In this document: piece after piece, positions 27,780-37,084 of the stretch
How positions within the stretch are numbered: position 1 is the stretch's first letter
How the letters are laid out: every line of letters begins with the position of its first letter
Assembly: GCA_049965615.1 (NCBI GenBank)
Contig: JBMFWD010000003.1
Coordinates: forward strand, 62,001-126,000
Source of the DNA: Acidobacterium sp049965615
Lineage (GTDB): Bacteria > Acidobacteriota > Terriglobia > Terriglobales > Acidobacteriaceae
DNA length: 64,000 bases
Direction of reading: 5' to 3'
Position numbers and translations under genes: made by a program
The notes under the pieces: generated by a model
The model's database searches: none
Told to the model about the DNA's origin: nothing
Seen by the model: the letters and a program-made list of their open reading frames with translations, nothing else

Positions 27780-30700
27780 CTACTTCGCAGCCGCACGCTC
27801 GGCATAGAGCGTCTGCAACGGATACACATTGATTTCCTTGCGATGCATCGCCGCAATGCCCTCCGCAGCAGCACGAGCAGCCGCAATGGTGGTGATGGTA
27901 GGAATTCTCTGAGCTACGGCAGCGCGGCGAATCGCCTTCTCGTCGAAGAACGTATCCTGCCCGCGAGGCGTATTCACAATCAGGTGAATCCGTTCGCCCT
28001 TGATGAAGTCCACAATGTTCGGGCGGCCTTCCTTCACCTTGTAAACCTGCTCCACCGTCATGCCGGCGGATTGCAGCACCTTGGCGGTGCCTTCGGTAGC
28101 TACCAGTGAGAAGCCCAGATCCACGTACTGCCTGGCCAACGGCACCAGCGCAGCCTTGTCATGGTCATTCACGCTGAAGAAGACCGTGCCCGAGGTCGGC
28201 AGAATGAGGCCGGCGGAAAGCTGCGCCTTGGCAAAGGCCTCGCCAAAGTTATCGGCCACGCCCATCACTTCCCCGGTAGACTTCATCTCCGGTCCAAGCA
28301 CCGTGTCCACACCCGGGAACTTGTTCCAGGGGAAGACCGGCGACTTCACAAAGTAGTGGGCTCCCGTGCTCAGATCCTTGCCGGAAGCAACGTAGTCCGG
28401 CAGAAGATCGCGCAGATTTTGCCCCGTCATCAGCCGCGAGGCAATCTTTGCGAGCGGTACGCCTGTAGCCTTGGAAACATACGGAACCGTGCGCGAGGCG
28501 CGCGGATTGACTTCGATCACAAACACCTTGTCGCGCTGAATGGCGAACTGCAGATTCACCAGCCCGATGACGTTCAGCTTCAAAGCCAGCTTCCGGGTGT
28601 AATCGCGGATCGTATCGAGCACCTTCGGAGCGATGTCCACCGATGGCAGCACGCAGGAGGAGTCGCCGGAGTGTACGCCGGCTTCTTCAATATGCTGCAT
28701 GATGCCGGCAATCACCACGTCCTTGCCGTCACAAAGCGCATCCACGTCTACTTCCACTGCGTCTTCAAGGAAATGATCGATGAGGATGGGCCGCTCCTGC
28801 GAATACTCGACGGCTTCCTTCATGTAGTGCGAGACAGCCGCCGCGTCGTAGGCGATCACCATGGCGCGTCCGCCCAGCACGTAGGAGGGCCGCACCAGAA
28901 CCGGATAGCCGATGCGTTCTGCGCTGGCCAGCGCTTCTTCCACGCTGGTGGCGGTAGCGCCGTCCGGCTGTGGAATCTGCAACTCTTCCAGCAGCTTTCC
29001 AAAGCTCTTGCGGTCTTCCGCCAGGTCAATCGACTCCGGCGAGGTGCCGATGATGTTGACGCCCGCCTGCTTGAGGCGCAGCGCCAGGTTCAGCGGGGTT
29101 TGCCCGCCGAACTGCACGATCATTCCAGCTTCCGCGCCGCCCGAGGTTTCATGCTCGTAAACCGAGAGCACGTCTTCGAGCGTCAGCGGCTCAAAGTAGA
29201 GACGGTCGCTGGTGTCGTAGTCAGTCGAAACCGTCTCCGGGTTGCAGTTCACCATGATGGTCTCAAAGCCGTCGTCCTTGAGCGCAAAGGCCGCATGGCA
29301 GCAGCAGTAATCGAACTCAATTCCCTGCCCGATGCGATTCGGGCCGCTGCCCAGGATGATGATCTTCCGCTTCGAGGTCGGAGGAGCTTCATCCTCTTCC
29401 TCGTACGTGGAGTAAAAGTACGGCGTGGCGCTTTCAAACTCCGCGGCGCAGGTATCCACCAGCTTGTAGACCGGCGCCAGCCTGTGCTTCTTGCGCAGCT
29501 TGCGGACTTCCGCAACACCCTCGTTGCCGCTCATGCCCCATATCTCTGCCATCCGCTCGTCGGAGATGCCCATGCGCTTGGCTTTTCGCAACTCTTCCGG
29601 TGACACCTTCGACGGGGCGCTGTCGGCAAGCTTCGCAATCTCGTCGGTGACTTCCTTGATCTGGTAGAGGAACCACGGATCAATCGACGTCATGCGCGCC
29701 ACTTCCCGCACCGAGAGGCCCTGCCGGAAGGCGAAGCGCACATAACTCATGCGATCCGGCTTTGGCGTTACCAGCATCTGCGTCAGGCGGCGCGGCTCCA
29801 GAACTTCGGCCCCCACGCGCCTGCCCGTTTCGAGCGAGCGCAGCGCCTTCATCAGCGATTCCTTGAAGGTGCGGCCGATGGCCATCACTTCACCCACAGA
29901 CTTCATCTGCGGGCCAAGGTTCTCGTCCGCACCGGCAAACTTCTCAAACTGCCACTTGGGAAACTTGGTGACGACGTAGTCGATGGTCGGCTCAAAGCAG
30001 GCCGGCGTCTTCCTGGTGATGTCATTGGGAATCTCGTCGAGCGTATAGCCCACGGCGAGCTTGGCGGCAATCTTGGCAATCGGGAATCCTGTTGCCTTCG
30101 ACGCCAGAGCCGAGGAGCGCGAGACGCGCGGATTCATCTCGATCACCACCATACGGCCATTCTGCGGATTGACGGCAAACTGCACGTTGGAGCCGCCGGT
30201 CTCAACGCCGATTTCACGCATCACGAGAATCGCCGCATCGCGCATGACCTGGTATTCGCGGTCGGTGAGCGTCTGCGCCGGCGCCACGGTGATCGAGTCG
30301 CCGGTATGCACGCCCATCGGATCAATATTTTCAATCGAGCAGATGATGATGACGTTATCGGCCAGGTCGCGCATCACCTCCAGCTCGTACTCCTTCCAGC
30401 CGAGCACCGACTCCTCAATGAGGCATTCATGCACCGGGGAAAGATCGAGGCCGCGGGAGAGGATTTCCATCAACTCTTCGCGGTTGTAAGCCAGACCTCC
30501 GCCCGATCCACCCAGGGTGAACGACGGGCGGATGATGACCGGGAAGCCGATCCTGGCGGCAAAATCAAGACCGTCGCGCAGGTTGTTCACCAGCGCCGAG
30601 CGAGGCACATCGAGGCCGATGCGCGTCATCGCGTCCTTGAAGAGCAGGCGGTCTTCGGCCTTCTTGATCGCGTCCAGTTTCGCCCCGATCAGCTCCACGC

Positions 30701-31064
30701 CGTACTTGTCGAGAACGCCGGCGTCGGAAAGTTCCACCGCAAGGTTGAGCGCCGTCTGGCCGCCGACGGTGGGTAGCACCGCAAACTTGCCCTTCTCCCC
30801 GCTTTTCTTGAGCATCTCCGTCTCAATGCGGAGAATCTCATCGAGGTACTTCAACGCGAGCGGCTCGATATAAGTGCGGTCGGCCAGCTCCGGGTCAGTC
30901 ATGATGGTGGCCGGGTTGGAGTTCACCAGCACCACCTCGTAGCCCTCGGCCTTGAGCGCCTTGCAGGCCTGCGCGCCAGAGTAGTCAAACTCGGCGGACT
31001 GGCCAATGACGATCGGGCCGGAGCCGATCACGAGAATCTTGCGAATGTCATTCCTGCGTGGCAT
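27780..31064 (-). CDS. carB: Carbamoyl phosphate synthetase, large subunit
   Basis: Makes carbamoyl phosphate from ammonia, bicarbonate and two ATP for pyrimidine and arginine synthesis. The 1094-residue protein has the duplicated ATP-grasp layout: the first half begins VIGSGPIVIGQSAEFDYSG, the second ILGSGPNRIGQGIEFDYCC. An oligomerisation domain lies between them (about 400-560), and an MGS-like regulatory domain sits at the C-terminus (about 945-1080, GTVFFSVNDHDKA). It starts immediately after the carA stop, so the two subunits are made together. Confidence 0.98.
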   Translation of the reverse strand: MPRRNDIRKILVIGSGPIVIGQSAEFDYSGAQACKALKAEGYEVVLVNSNPATIMTDPELADRTYIEPLALKYLDEILRIETEMLKKSGEKGKFAVLPTVGGQTALNLAVELSDAGVLDKYGVELIGAKLDAIKKAEDRLLFKDAMTRIGLDVPRSALVNNLRDGLDFAARIGFPVIIRPSFTLGGSGGGLAYNREELMEILSRGLDLSPVHECLIEESVLGWKEYELEVMRDLADNVIIICSIENIDPMGVHTGDSITVAPAQTLTDREYQVMRDAAILVMREIGVETGGSNVQFAVNPQNGRMVVIEMNPRVSRSSALASKATGFPIAKIAAKLAVGYTLDEIPNDITRKTPACFEPTIDYVVTKFPKWQFEKFAGADENLGPQMKSVGEVMAIGRTFKESLMKALRSLETGRRVGAEVLEPRRLTQMLVTPKPDRMSYVRFAFRQGLSVREVARMTSIDPWFLYQIKEVTDEIAKLADSAPSKVSPEELRKAKRMGISDERMAEIWGMSGNEGVAEVRKLRKKHRLAPVYKLVDTCAAEFESATPYFYSTYEEEDEAPPTSKRKIIILGSGPNRIGQGIEFDYCCCHAAFALKDDGFETIMVNCNPETVSTDYDTSDRLYFEPLTLEDVLSVYEHETSGGAEAGMIVQFGGQTPLNLALRLKQAGVNIIGTSPESIDLAEDRKSFGKLLEELQIPQPDGATATSVEEALASAERIGYPVLVRPSYVLGGRAMVIAYDAAAVSHYMKEAVEYSQERPILIDHFLEDAVEVDVDALCDGKDVVIAGIMQHIEEAGVHSGDSSCVLPSVDIAPKVLDTIRDYTRKLALKLNVIGLVNLQFAIQRDKVFVIEVNPRASRTVPYVSKATGVPLAKIASRLMTGQNLRDLLPDYVASGKDLSTGAHYFVKSPVFPWNKFPGVDTVLGPEMKSTGEVMGVADNFGEAFAKAQLSAGLILPTSGTVFFSVNDHDKAALVPLARQYVDLGFSLVATEGTAKVLQSAGMTVEQVYKVKEGRPNIVDFIKGERIHLIVNTPRGQDTFFDEKAIRRAAVAQRIPTITTIAAARAAAEGIAAMHRKEINVYPLQTLYAERAAAK

Positions 31065-32195
31065 CTACTTCTTGAACTCCTCCATCATCTTGCGGAAGTC
31101 CCGGAAGAGATAATTCGAGTCGTGCGGGCCGGGGCTGGCTTCCGGATGGTACTGCACGCTGAACAACGGCAGGCTGCGATGGCGCAGGCCTTCCAGCGTG
31201 TTGTCGTTGAGGTCGATGTGCGTCAGGTCAACGTCGCTCGGATTCAGCGAGTCGGGATCGACGGCAAAATTGTGGTTGTGGCAGGTGATCTCCACCTTGC
31301 CGGTATCAGCGACCTTCACCGGATGGTTGCCGCCGTGGTGGCCAAAGCGGAGCTTGTAGGTTTTGCCGCCCAGCGCCAGGCCGATAAGCTGATGCCCCAG
31401 ACAAATCCCAAAGATCGGCTTGCGGCCCATCAACTGGCGGATATTCTCGCGCGCATAGGTCACCGGCTCCGGATCGCCCGGGCCATTCGACAGGAAGATG
31501 CCGTCAGGGTTCAGCGACAGGACATCCTCAGCGGAAGTCTGCGCCGGCACCACGGTCACTCTGCAACCCTCGCGCGCAAGCATCCGCAGGATGTTCTTCT
31601 TCATGCCAAAGTCGTAAGCCACCACATGCAGATCCGGCTTTGGCATCGCAATGGAAGTCTCTTCCAGGTTCAGCGGGTCCTTCGGGTCCTCTTCCCACTC
31701 ATAGCGGGTCTTGGTAGTGACCACGCTGGCCAGATCGGTGCCGTCCATCTTCGGCAGCGAACGGGCCTTGGCAATCAGCACCTCGGGGTCGGACTCAATC
31801 GAAGAGAGCACGCCGCGCATTACGCCGTGGGTGCGAAGGTGCCGCACCAGCGCCCGCGTGTCAATCTCAGACATCACGGGAACCTTGTAGCGCTCCAGGT
31901 ATTCATCGGCTACCTGTTGCGAACGCCAATTCGAGCTGATGGGAGAAAATTCGCGGGTAACCAGCCCTTCAATGTAAGGCCGGTTGGCTTCATTGTCAGA
32001 ATGATTGGTGCCGTAATTGCCGATCTGCGGGTTGGTAAGAACGACAATCTGGCCGGCGTAAGAAGGGTCGGTGAAAATTTCCTGATACCCGGTCAATGAG
32101 GTGTTGAAAACAACTTCGCCGTAGCACTCGCCGTGCGCGCCATGGCCCTCACCGCGGAAGATGCGCCCGTCTTCGAGCGCAAGGATCGCCTGCAT
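31065..32195 (-). CDS. carA: Carbamoyl phosphate synthetase, small (glutaminase) subunit
   Basis: The 376-residue subunit releases ammonia from glutamine for CarB. The N-terminal CPSase_sm_chain domain begins AILALEDGRIFRGEGHG and includes NTSLTGYQEI. The C-terminal class I glutamine amidotransferase domain has FLSNGPGDP, the nucleophile Cys in PIFGICLGHQL, and QYHPEASPGPHD with the catalytic His/Glu. carA and carB abut without a gap. The 117 bases upstream hold the hairpin that follows the outer membrane factor gene; no pyrimidine-responsive leader is visible. Confidence 0.97.
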   Translation of the reverse strand: MQAILALEDGRIFRGEGHGAHGECYGEVVFNTSLTGYQEIFTDPSYAGQIVVLTNPQIGNYGTNHSDNEANRPYIEGLVTREFSPISSNWRSQQVADEYLERYKVPVMSEIDTRALVRHLRTHGVMRGVLSSIESDPEVLIAKARSLPKMDGTDLASVVTTKTRYEWEEDPKDPLNLEETSIAMPKPDLHVVAYDFGMKKNILRMLAREGCRVTVVPAQTSAEDVLSLNPDGIFLSNGPGDPEPVTYARENIRQLMGRKPIFGICLGHQLIGLALGGKTYKLRFGHHGGNHPVKVADTGKVEITCHNHNFAVDPDSLNPSDVDLTHIDLNDNTLEGLRHRSLPLFSVQYHPEASPGPHDSNYLFRDFRKMMEEFKK

Positions 32196-32250
32196 CGGTT
32201 CTCCGAGGAGTGGATTCAGTCGATTCTAACAGTCCACGCCCTAAAGATTC

Positions 32251-32288
32251 AGCCCTGCCGGGAAGAAAGTTTTGCTCGGGGCAGGGCT
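32251..32288 (-). terminator. Possible terminator of the TolC-like gene
   Basis: A 9-bp perfect stem (AGCCCTGCC with GGCAGGGCT) with a 20-base loop lies 24 bases after the TolC-like stop and upstream of carA. The following GAATCTTT is only weakly T-rich. Confidence 0.45.
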
Positions 32289-32312
32289 ATCTGACCGATT
32301 TGTGCCTCGCGG

Positions 32313-34505
32313 TCAGTCTTTGGAGTGCTGCGGCATGCCATCCGGAGCGGGCTTTTCCGGCTGCGGAACCGGCTCTTGCTGCTGCTGCCGGAGCTGGTCC
32401 TGCTGCGCCGGAAGATTGACCACCGGCATGGTGCTGGCCGGTTCAATGCCGGGAATCGTCGGCGGCGTCGTGATCTGGCCCGAAGCCGCATCCACAATTG
32501 AAATACCGTAGCGATCCAGTGTAATGCCCAGCAGTTCGCTCAGCGCCGCGCGATCCGTCGCATATTTCGCCGTGGCGGAGATCAGGCTGGCTTCCGCCGT
32601 CGCCAGGTTGCGCTCCTGCTGCAGCACATCCGCCGTGGTCGCCGCGCCCAGGTGCAGTTTCTTGATTTCCGCGTCCAGACTCTGCTGGTTGTAGTTGCGG
32701 TTGGCAATGGCAGCCTGTACCGCGGCACGGTCATTCGTCAGCGCGTACTGGCCGTTGATCACCTGCATGCGGATCTGCACATAAAGCTGGCGGACGCGCA
32801 TCTGCTGCTGCTCATACTCAAGCCGCGAGCGGGATTCCTCCGCCTGCGCCGTGCGATTGCGTATCGGAATGAGAATGTTGACGCCCGCGCCCTTGTTCGG
32901 CCCCGTGCTGTTGACCAGGTTGGACAATACCGAGCCATAACCCGCTCCCCCGGTGGTGTTACAGAACTGCGAACCGAAAATATTGCCGTTACAGTACGGG
33001 CTCACCGCTCCACCCAGCCCCTGAGCTCCGTAAAACGCATACGCCTGGACCTGCGGCAGCAGGCCATTCTTGACGGCCTTCAGCGTGATCTTGTCATTCT
33101 TGAGCGCAAGCATCGCCTGCTCGACCGATGGGCTATTCTCGTCAGCCTCGCGCACCAGCGAGTTGACCGACTTCAGCTCTTCCGGCGTTTCAGCAAGGCT
33201 CACCCGGTCCGTAGGCACGATGGAAGCATTGGCGACCGCGGGGTTGTCCAGGTTGCGGGCAATGGCCTGCTTCATCAGGAGCTGCTGATATTCGAGGGCG
33301 CTCTGCGACTGAATCAGCGCCTGCTGATCGGCCGCATGCTGGCTCCTTACGTTCACAAGATCGAGCGGAGCAATTGCTCCCACCTGCAACTGTTTTTCAT
33401 CGTCCTTCACCAGGTTGGCCGACTGCTGCGCCGCCTGCTGCTTCGAGGCGACATCCTCGTAGGCGCTCACCAGCCCCCAGTAGATGTTCTCCACCTGGTT
33501 GATGGTGTAGAGCAACTGGGCGCGAAAGGCGGAGTCCGCAATGCGGCGGTCATTCCTGGCCTGAACAATAAAACGCCCGTTGATGCCGGGGCCAAAGCCC
33601 TGCAGCAGATTTTGTGTAACCTTCGCGCTAAAAGAAGATGAAAGCGTCGGGCTGTACGCGCTGAAAGGGTTATTCGTGGTTTCGCGCGTGTTGTTGAAGG
33701 TGACCTGCAGATTGGTGCCGGTAATAAAACCCTGATTGTAGGTGAAGTTGTACTGGTCGGTGTTGGTGTTGGTCGCCGGCAAACCGCCGCTGAACAGCAC
33801 GTTCTGGGAAGGCGTCTTCACGCGATTCAATTCGATCTGAGCCTGCAGCGTAGGATCAAGGCTTTCCGGCTGCGGTCCACCGCCGCTGGTCGAAAGCGTA
33901 AGACCCGACGCGCCCGCGCCTGCTCCGCCCGCCCCGGAAGTGGTGCCACCCGGTCCGCCGCCGGCTGAATTCACCAAGGCGGTGGCGCCGCCCAGCGTAC
34001 CCGTCACCAGGCCGGAGTTGACGCCGAACAAATTTGATCCTGCCCGAGCGCGCAGAATATCCGTATCGGCAATATTCAGGTTCACCCTCTGAATGGCAAT
34101 GTCGTAGTTATTTTCCAGCGCCAGCAGAATCGCGTCGCTCAGGCTCAGGTATATCTTGCCGTTCCGCATCAGCTTACCCAGTGTGAGCGCGTTGAGATAG
34201 TTCTGACCGGGGGCAACATTGATCGGCAGATACGGCGCAATCGGATTCGGAAAGTAGCCGCGCGCGCGGGAATAGTCATGGCCGGAGGGGCGCAGGTAGA
34301 GCGGCTCGGTAAAGTGCGGCTGCGGCGCTGCCGGCATGCCTGCCTGCGGGGCCGTGGGCGCCTGCTGGCCTGCGCCATAGCCCAGGGCGTAGCTCGGGGC
34401 CGTTCCCGCCAGCACGCAGGCAATCGCCGTCCATGCTTTCAACCTGGTGAAACTCTCCGCGCTGCGCTTCTTCTGTTCTGATGAAAGGTCAGTCAACCAG
34501 CTCAT
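32313..34505 (-). CDS. TolC-type outer membrane efflux protein
   Basis: A 730-residue outer membrane factor, longer than classical TolC (about 470). Helical OEP repeats occur in both halves: LSDAILLALENNYDIAIQRVNLNIADTD-like near 130-155, and QQSLDAEIKKLHLGAATTADVLQQERNLATAEASL near 610-645. A Gly-rich insert (about 170-215) and a Pro/Gln-rich C-terminus (about 690-730) account for extra length. The first 40 residues hold a signal-like hydrophobic stretch. The ATG follows AGAGGAG by four bases. No periplasmic adaptor or inner-membrane pump is adjacent, so its partners are elsewhere. Confidence 0.88.
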   Translation of the reverse strand: MSWLTDLSSEQKKRSAESFTRLKAWTAIACVLAGTAPSYALGYGAGQQAPTAPQAGMPAAPQPHFTEPLYLRPSGHDYSRARGYFPNPIAPYLPINVAPGQNYLNALTLGKLMRNGKIYLSLSDAILLALENNYDIAIQRVNLNIADTDILRARAGSNLFGVNSGLVTGTLGGATALVNSAGGGPGGTTSGAGGAGAGASGLTLSTSGGGPQPESLDPTLQAQIELNRVKTPSQNVLFSGGLPATNTNTDQYNFTYNQGFITGTNLQVTFNNTRETTNNPFSAYSPTLSSSFSAKVTQNLLQGFGPGINGRFIVQARNDRRIADSAFRAQLLYTINQVENIYWGLVSAYEDVASKQQAAQQSANLVKDDEKQLQVGAIAPLDLVNVRSQHAADQQALIQSQSALEYQQLLMKQAIARNLDNPAVANASIVPTDRVSLAETPEELKSVNSLVREADENSPSVEQAMLALKNDKITLKAVKNGLLPQVQAYAFYGAQGLGGAVSPYCNGNIFGSQFCNTTGGAGYGSVLSNLVNSTGPNKGAGVNILIPIRNRTAQAEESRSRLEYEQQQMRVRQLYVQIRMQVINGQYALTNDRAAVQAAIANRNYNQQSLDAEIKKLHLGAATTADVLQQERNLATAEASLISATAKYATDRAALSELLGITLDRYGISIVDAASGQITTPPTIPGIEPASTMPVVNLPAQQDQLRQQQQEPVPQPEKPAPDGMPQHSKD

Positions 34506-34596
34506 TTACTCCTCTTTCTGCCCTGCATCCTCCTCCGCGTCTCAGCCACGCTGCAGCGGGGAGTGTTTCGTTGCTATACGCTAGATGCGTCCTTGC

Positions 34597-34616
34597 AGTT
34601 CCCGGCTTCGGGAACT
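34597..34616. promoter_or_regulatory. Inverted repeat upstream of the TolC-like gene
   Basis: A perfect 8-4-8 dyad (AGTTCCCG, GCTT, CGGGAACT) about 92 bases before the TolC-like start. On the minus strand TATAGC at 34578-34573 lies about 19 bases downstream of the dyad, a place where an operator overlapping the -35 region would be. It could also be a hairpin. Confidence 0.4.
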
Positions 34617-34771
34617 TCACTTTTGCCCGGGGGGCGTGTTCTTCCTCGAAACACGCCAAACCTGCCCTTGACGAACGTACAAATGGCGAAGCCTGAGTAT
34701 ATCGTGGACAAACTTCCTGCACGGTGAGTTACCGCACAGAAATGTGTTGTGGTATCACCGGAAGTGTAACT

Positions 34772-35563
34772 ATGGGAGCCAACTGGAAAATTACGCTGTC
34801 CTATGACGGCACCGACTTTCACGGATGGCAGGTGCAGCCCGGGCTCGCCACCATCCAGGGCCTGCTGGCCGAAGGCATCGAGCGCATCACCGGCGAAGGC
34901 GTGCTGCCCCAGGGCAGCGGACGCACCGACGCCGGCGTCCACGCGCTTGCTCAGGTCGCAAGCTTCTCCCTCGCAGCGCCTATCCCGGCGGAAAACCTGC
35001 AGCGAGCGCTCAACCGGACCCTGCCCGCTGCAATTCGAGTCCTCAGCGCAGAGACCGTTCCGCCCGACTTTCACGCGCGCCACAGCGCCCACAGCAAGTG
35101 GTACGAATACCGCATCTTTCGCGGCGAGCTCTGCCCTCCGTGGATCGCCCGCTACGCCTACGCACTCAACTGGCCGCTGGAGATGGAAGCTCTGCACGCA
35201 GCAGCAGAAGTATTTCTGGGCGAGCACGATTTTTCCTCCTTCGCAGCCAGCGACCCCGATGCCGCAGAGCGCGCCGCGTCGGAAATATCCGAGAACGGCG
35301 ACGGCAACCCTGGACGCGAAGAAAATGTCCGGGAGATTTACGCCTCGTCCTGGTCCCTCCAGGAGAACATGCTCGTCTACCGGGTCCACGGCAACGGCTT
35401 TCTGCATCACATGGTCCGCAACCTCGTGGGAACCATGCTCGACGCCGGCCGCGGACAGATCTGCGCCGGTGACCTGCCGGCTATTCTTGCCGCCCGCAAC
35501 CGCTCCGCGGCCGGCCCCACGGCTCCCGCGCGCGGCCTCTTTCTCATGCGCGTAATTTATTGA
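34772..35563 (+). CDS. truA: tRNA pseudouridine(38-40) synthase
   Basis: Isomerises uridines 38-40 in the tRNA anticodon arm. The 263-residue protein has the opening ITLSYDGTDFHGWQ, the catalytic Asp in GSGRTDAGVHALAQV and the C-terminal GNGFLHHMVRNLVGTML, all family marks. The ATG at 34772 begins at the first beta strand; an upstream in-frame start at 34724 lacks homology. It precedes the M20 peptidase gene by 19 bases. Confidence 0.95.
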   Translation: MGANWKITLSYDGTDFHGWQVQPGLATIQGLLAEGIERITGEGVLPQGSGRTDAGVHALAQVASFSLAAPIPAENLQRALNRTLPAAIRVLSAETVPPDFHARHSAHSKWYEYRIFRGELCPPWIARYAYALNWPLEMEALHAAAEVFLGEHDFSSFAASDPDAAERAASEISENGDGNPGREENVREIYASSWSLQENMLVYRVHGNGFLHHMVRNLVGTMLDAGRGQICAGDLPAILAARNRSAAGPTAPARGLFLMRVIY

Positions 35564-35582
35564 CTGGATGTAGCCTGAGGAT

Positions 35583-36833
35583 ATGTCTTCGCCCGCCACG
35601 GCCTCTGCCTTTGGAGAAATCACCCGACTCGCGGGAGACCGCCGCGTGCACCATGCATTTCGCTGGCTGCACTTGCAGGAGCAGGCCGTCTTCGCATGGC
35701 AGCAGGAGCTGGTGCAGGTTCCCGCGCCGCCTTTTGGTGAGCGCAACCGTGCCGAGTGGCTGGCCGCCAGGTTCCAACAGATCGGCCTCGAAGACGTTTC
35801 CCTCGACGAAATCGGCAACGTCATCGGCGCCATCCGATGCGGTCGCCCCGGAGCCCGCTGCGTACTGCTTTCCGCGCACATCGACACGGTCTTTCCAGCC
35901 GACACTCCCATTCAGCCGATAATCGACGGTCAGCGCCTCCATGCTCCCGGAGCCTGTGACAACGGCTCAGGTGTCGTGGGCATGCTCGCCATCGCCTCGG
36001 CCATGCTGGATGCGGGCATCGACCCCGGCTGCGACGTCATCTTCATCGGCAACGTCGGCGAAGAGGGCGACGGCGACCTGCGCGGCATGCGCCATATCTA
36101 CCAGCACGCGCCCTTTCGTGAAAATATCGAAGCCCATATCGTCCTCGATGGCGCGGGCGAAAATGTCGCCGTGACCCAGGCGCTCGGCAGCCTCCGCTAT
36201 CGGGTCACGGTCACCGGCCCCGGCGGGCACTCCTGGACCGATGCAGGCCTGCCCAATCCCATCGTGCTGGTGAGCCGCATCATCGCCCGCATGGCAGAGG
36301 TCAGCCTGCCCGCCGCCCCCCGCACCACCTTGAATGTGGGAACCATCGACGGCGGCACCTCGATCAACGCAATTCCTGAACGCGCCGTCGCCAGCTTCGA
36401 CCTGCGATCCACCGACCCCGCTCAACTCATCCGCCTGGAATTGGAACTTTACCGAGCCGTGGAAGACGTGGTGCAGGATGCCAATCGCGAACACGCGCTG
36501 TTGCGCGCCGAACAGGACACTGCCCCACCCAGACAGCAGAACGTCCAGTTCGAAGTCGAGAAAATCGGAGACCGGCCCACCGGCAGACTGCCGGAATCCT
36601 GCAGGCTCATGGACCTGCTCCATGCAGTAGACCGGCAACTGGGTCTGCGCACCGAAATCCGGGTCGCGTCCACCGACGCAAATATTCCCCTTTTTCTCGA
36701 AGTGCCCGCCTTGACGCTTGGCGCCGGAGGCAATGGAGGCGGCATCCACACACGCGGAGAATGGTACGATGCAACCGGACGGGAAATCGGGCTGAAACGG
36801 GTACTTCTGTTACTGCTCGGAGTAGCGGGTTAG
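35583..36833 (+). CDS. M20/M28-like zinc peptidase (peptidase T-like)
   Basis: A 416-residue amidohydrolase/peptidase. Metal ligands are in SAHIDTVFP (about 99-107), the bridging CDNGSG, and the Glu-Glu base in NVGEEGDGDLRGM. A lid/dimerisation domain lies between about 190 and 305 (VTVTGPGGHSWTDAGLPNPI). This resembles peptidase T-like and acetylornithine deacetylase-like proteins; the substrate is not predictable. It appears to share a transcript with truA. Confidence 0.87.
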   Translation: MSSPATASAFGEITRLAGDRRVHHAFRWLHLQEQAVFAWQQELVQVPAPPFGERNRAEWLAARFQQIGLEDVSLDEIGNVIGAIRCGRPGARCVLLSAHIDTVFPADTPIQPIIDGQRLHAPGACDNGSGVVGMLAIASAMLDAGIDPGCDVIFIGNVGEEGDGDLRGMRHIYQHAPFRENIEAHIVLDGAGENVAVTQALGSLRYRVTVTGPGGHSWTDAGLPNPIVLVSRIIARMAEVSLPAAPRTTLNVGTIDGGTSINAIPERAVASFDLRSTDPAQLIRLELELYRAVEDVVQDANREHALLRAEQDTAPPRQQNVQFEVEKIGDRPTGRLPESCRLMDLLHAVDRQLGLRTEIRVASTDANIPLFLEVPALTLGAGGNGGGIHTRGEWYDATGREIGLKRVLLLLLGVAG

Positions 36834-36926
36834 CTGCATCCGGGCCGCATATCGCGTCCGGCTGTCGCCCACAACGCAGGGAAAAAATGACCACCTACGC
36901 ACAGAAAATACATGGATGACGAGCCG

Positions 36927-36946
36927 AAATCCGGCGTAAATCCGGC
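36927..36946 (+). repeat. Helically phased direct repeat upstream of the sigma-54 promoter
   Basis: AAATCCGGC occurs twice, 11 bases apart (36927-36935 and 36938-36946), about 80 bases upstream of the -24 element. The position and one-turn phasing suit an enhancer-binding site for a sigma-54 activator. Confidence 0.35.
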
Positions 36947-37023
36947 CAGACCAAAAGAAAATGTCCACTTTTTCTCACAATGATTTACCTTCTGGGAACC
37001 CCTTTTTCATTCCCGGCTCGCAT

Positions 37024-37040
37024 CTGGAACGATTCTTGCA
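37024..37040 (+). promoter_or_regulatory. Sigma-54 (-24/-12) promoter
   Basis: CTGGAACGATTCTTGCA matches the consensus YTGGCACG-N4-TTGCW with one mismatch. The invariant GG (37026-37027) and GC (37038-37039) are at the required ten-base spacing. The predicted transcript starts near 37051, giving a 34-base leader that includes GGAG at 37073. Confidence 0.75.
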
Positions 37041-37084
37041 CGTGTGTTTACATTCGTTAGACTTTCAACTCCGGAGAACTCAAC

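Noticed and set aside
28161..29603. A 480-codon open frame opposite carB
   Set aside because: carB is certain on the minus strand; the plus-strand frame shows no motif and sits wholly inside it.
32196..32312. Possible pyrimidine-responsive leader of carA
   Set aside because: Only the hairpin following the TolC-like gene is present; no leader peptide, anti-terminator or PyrR-like stem could be drawn.
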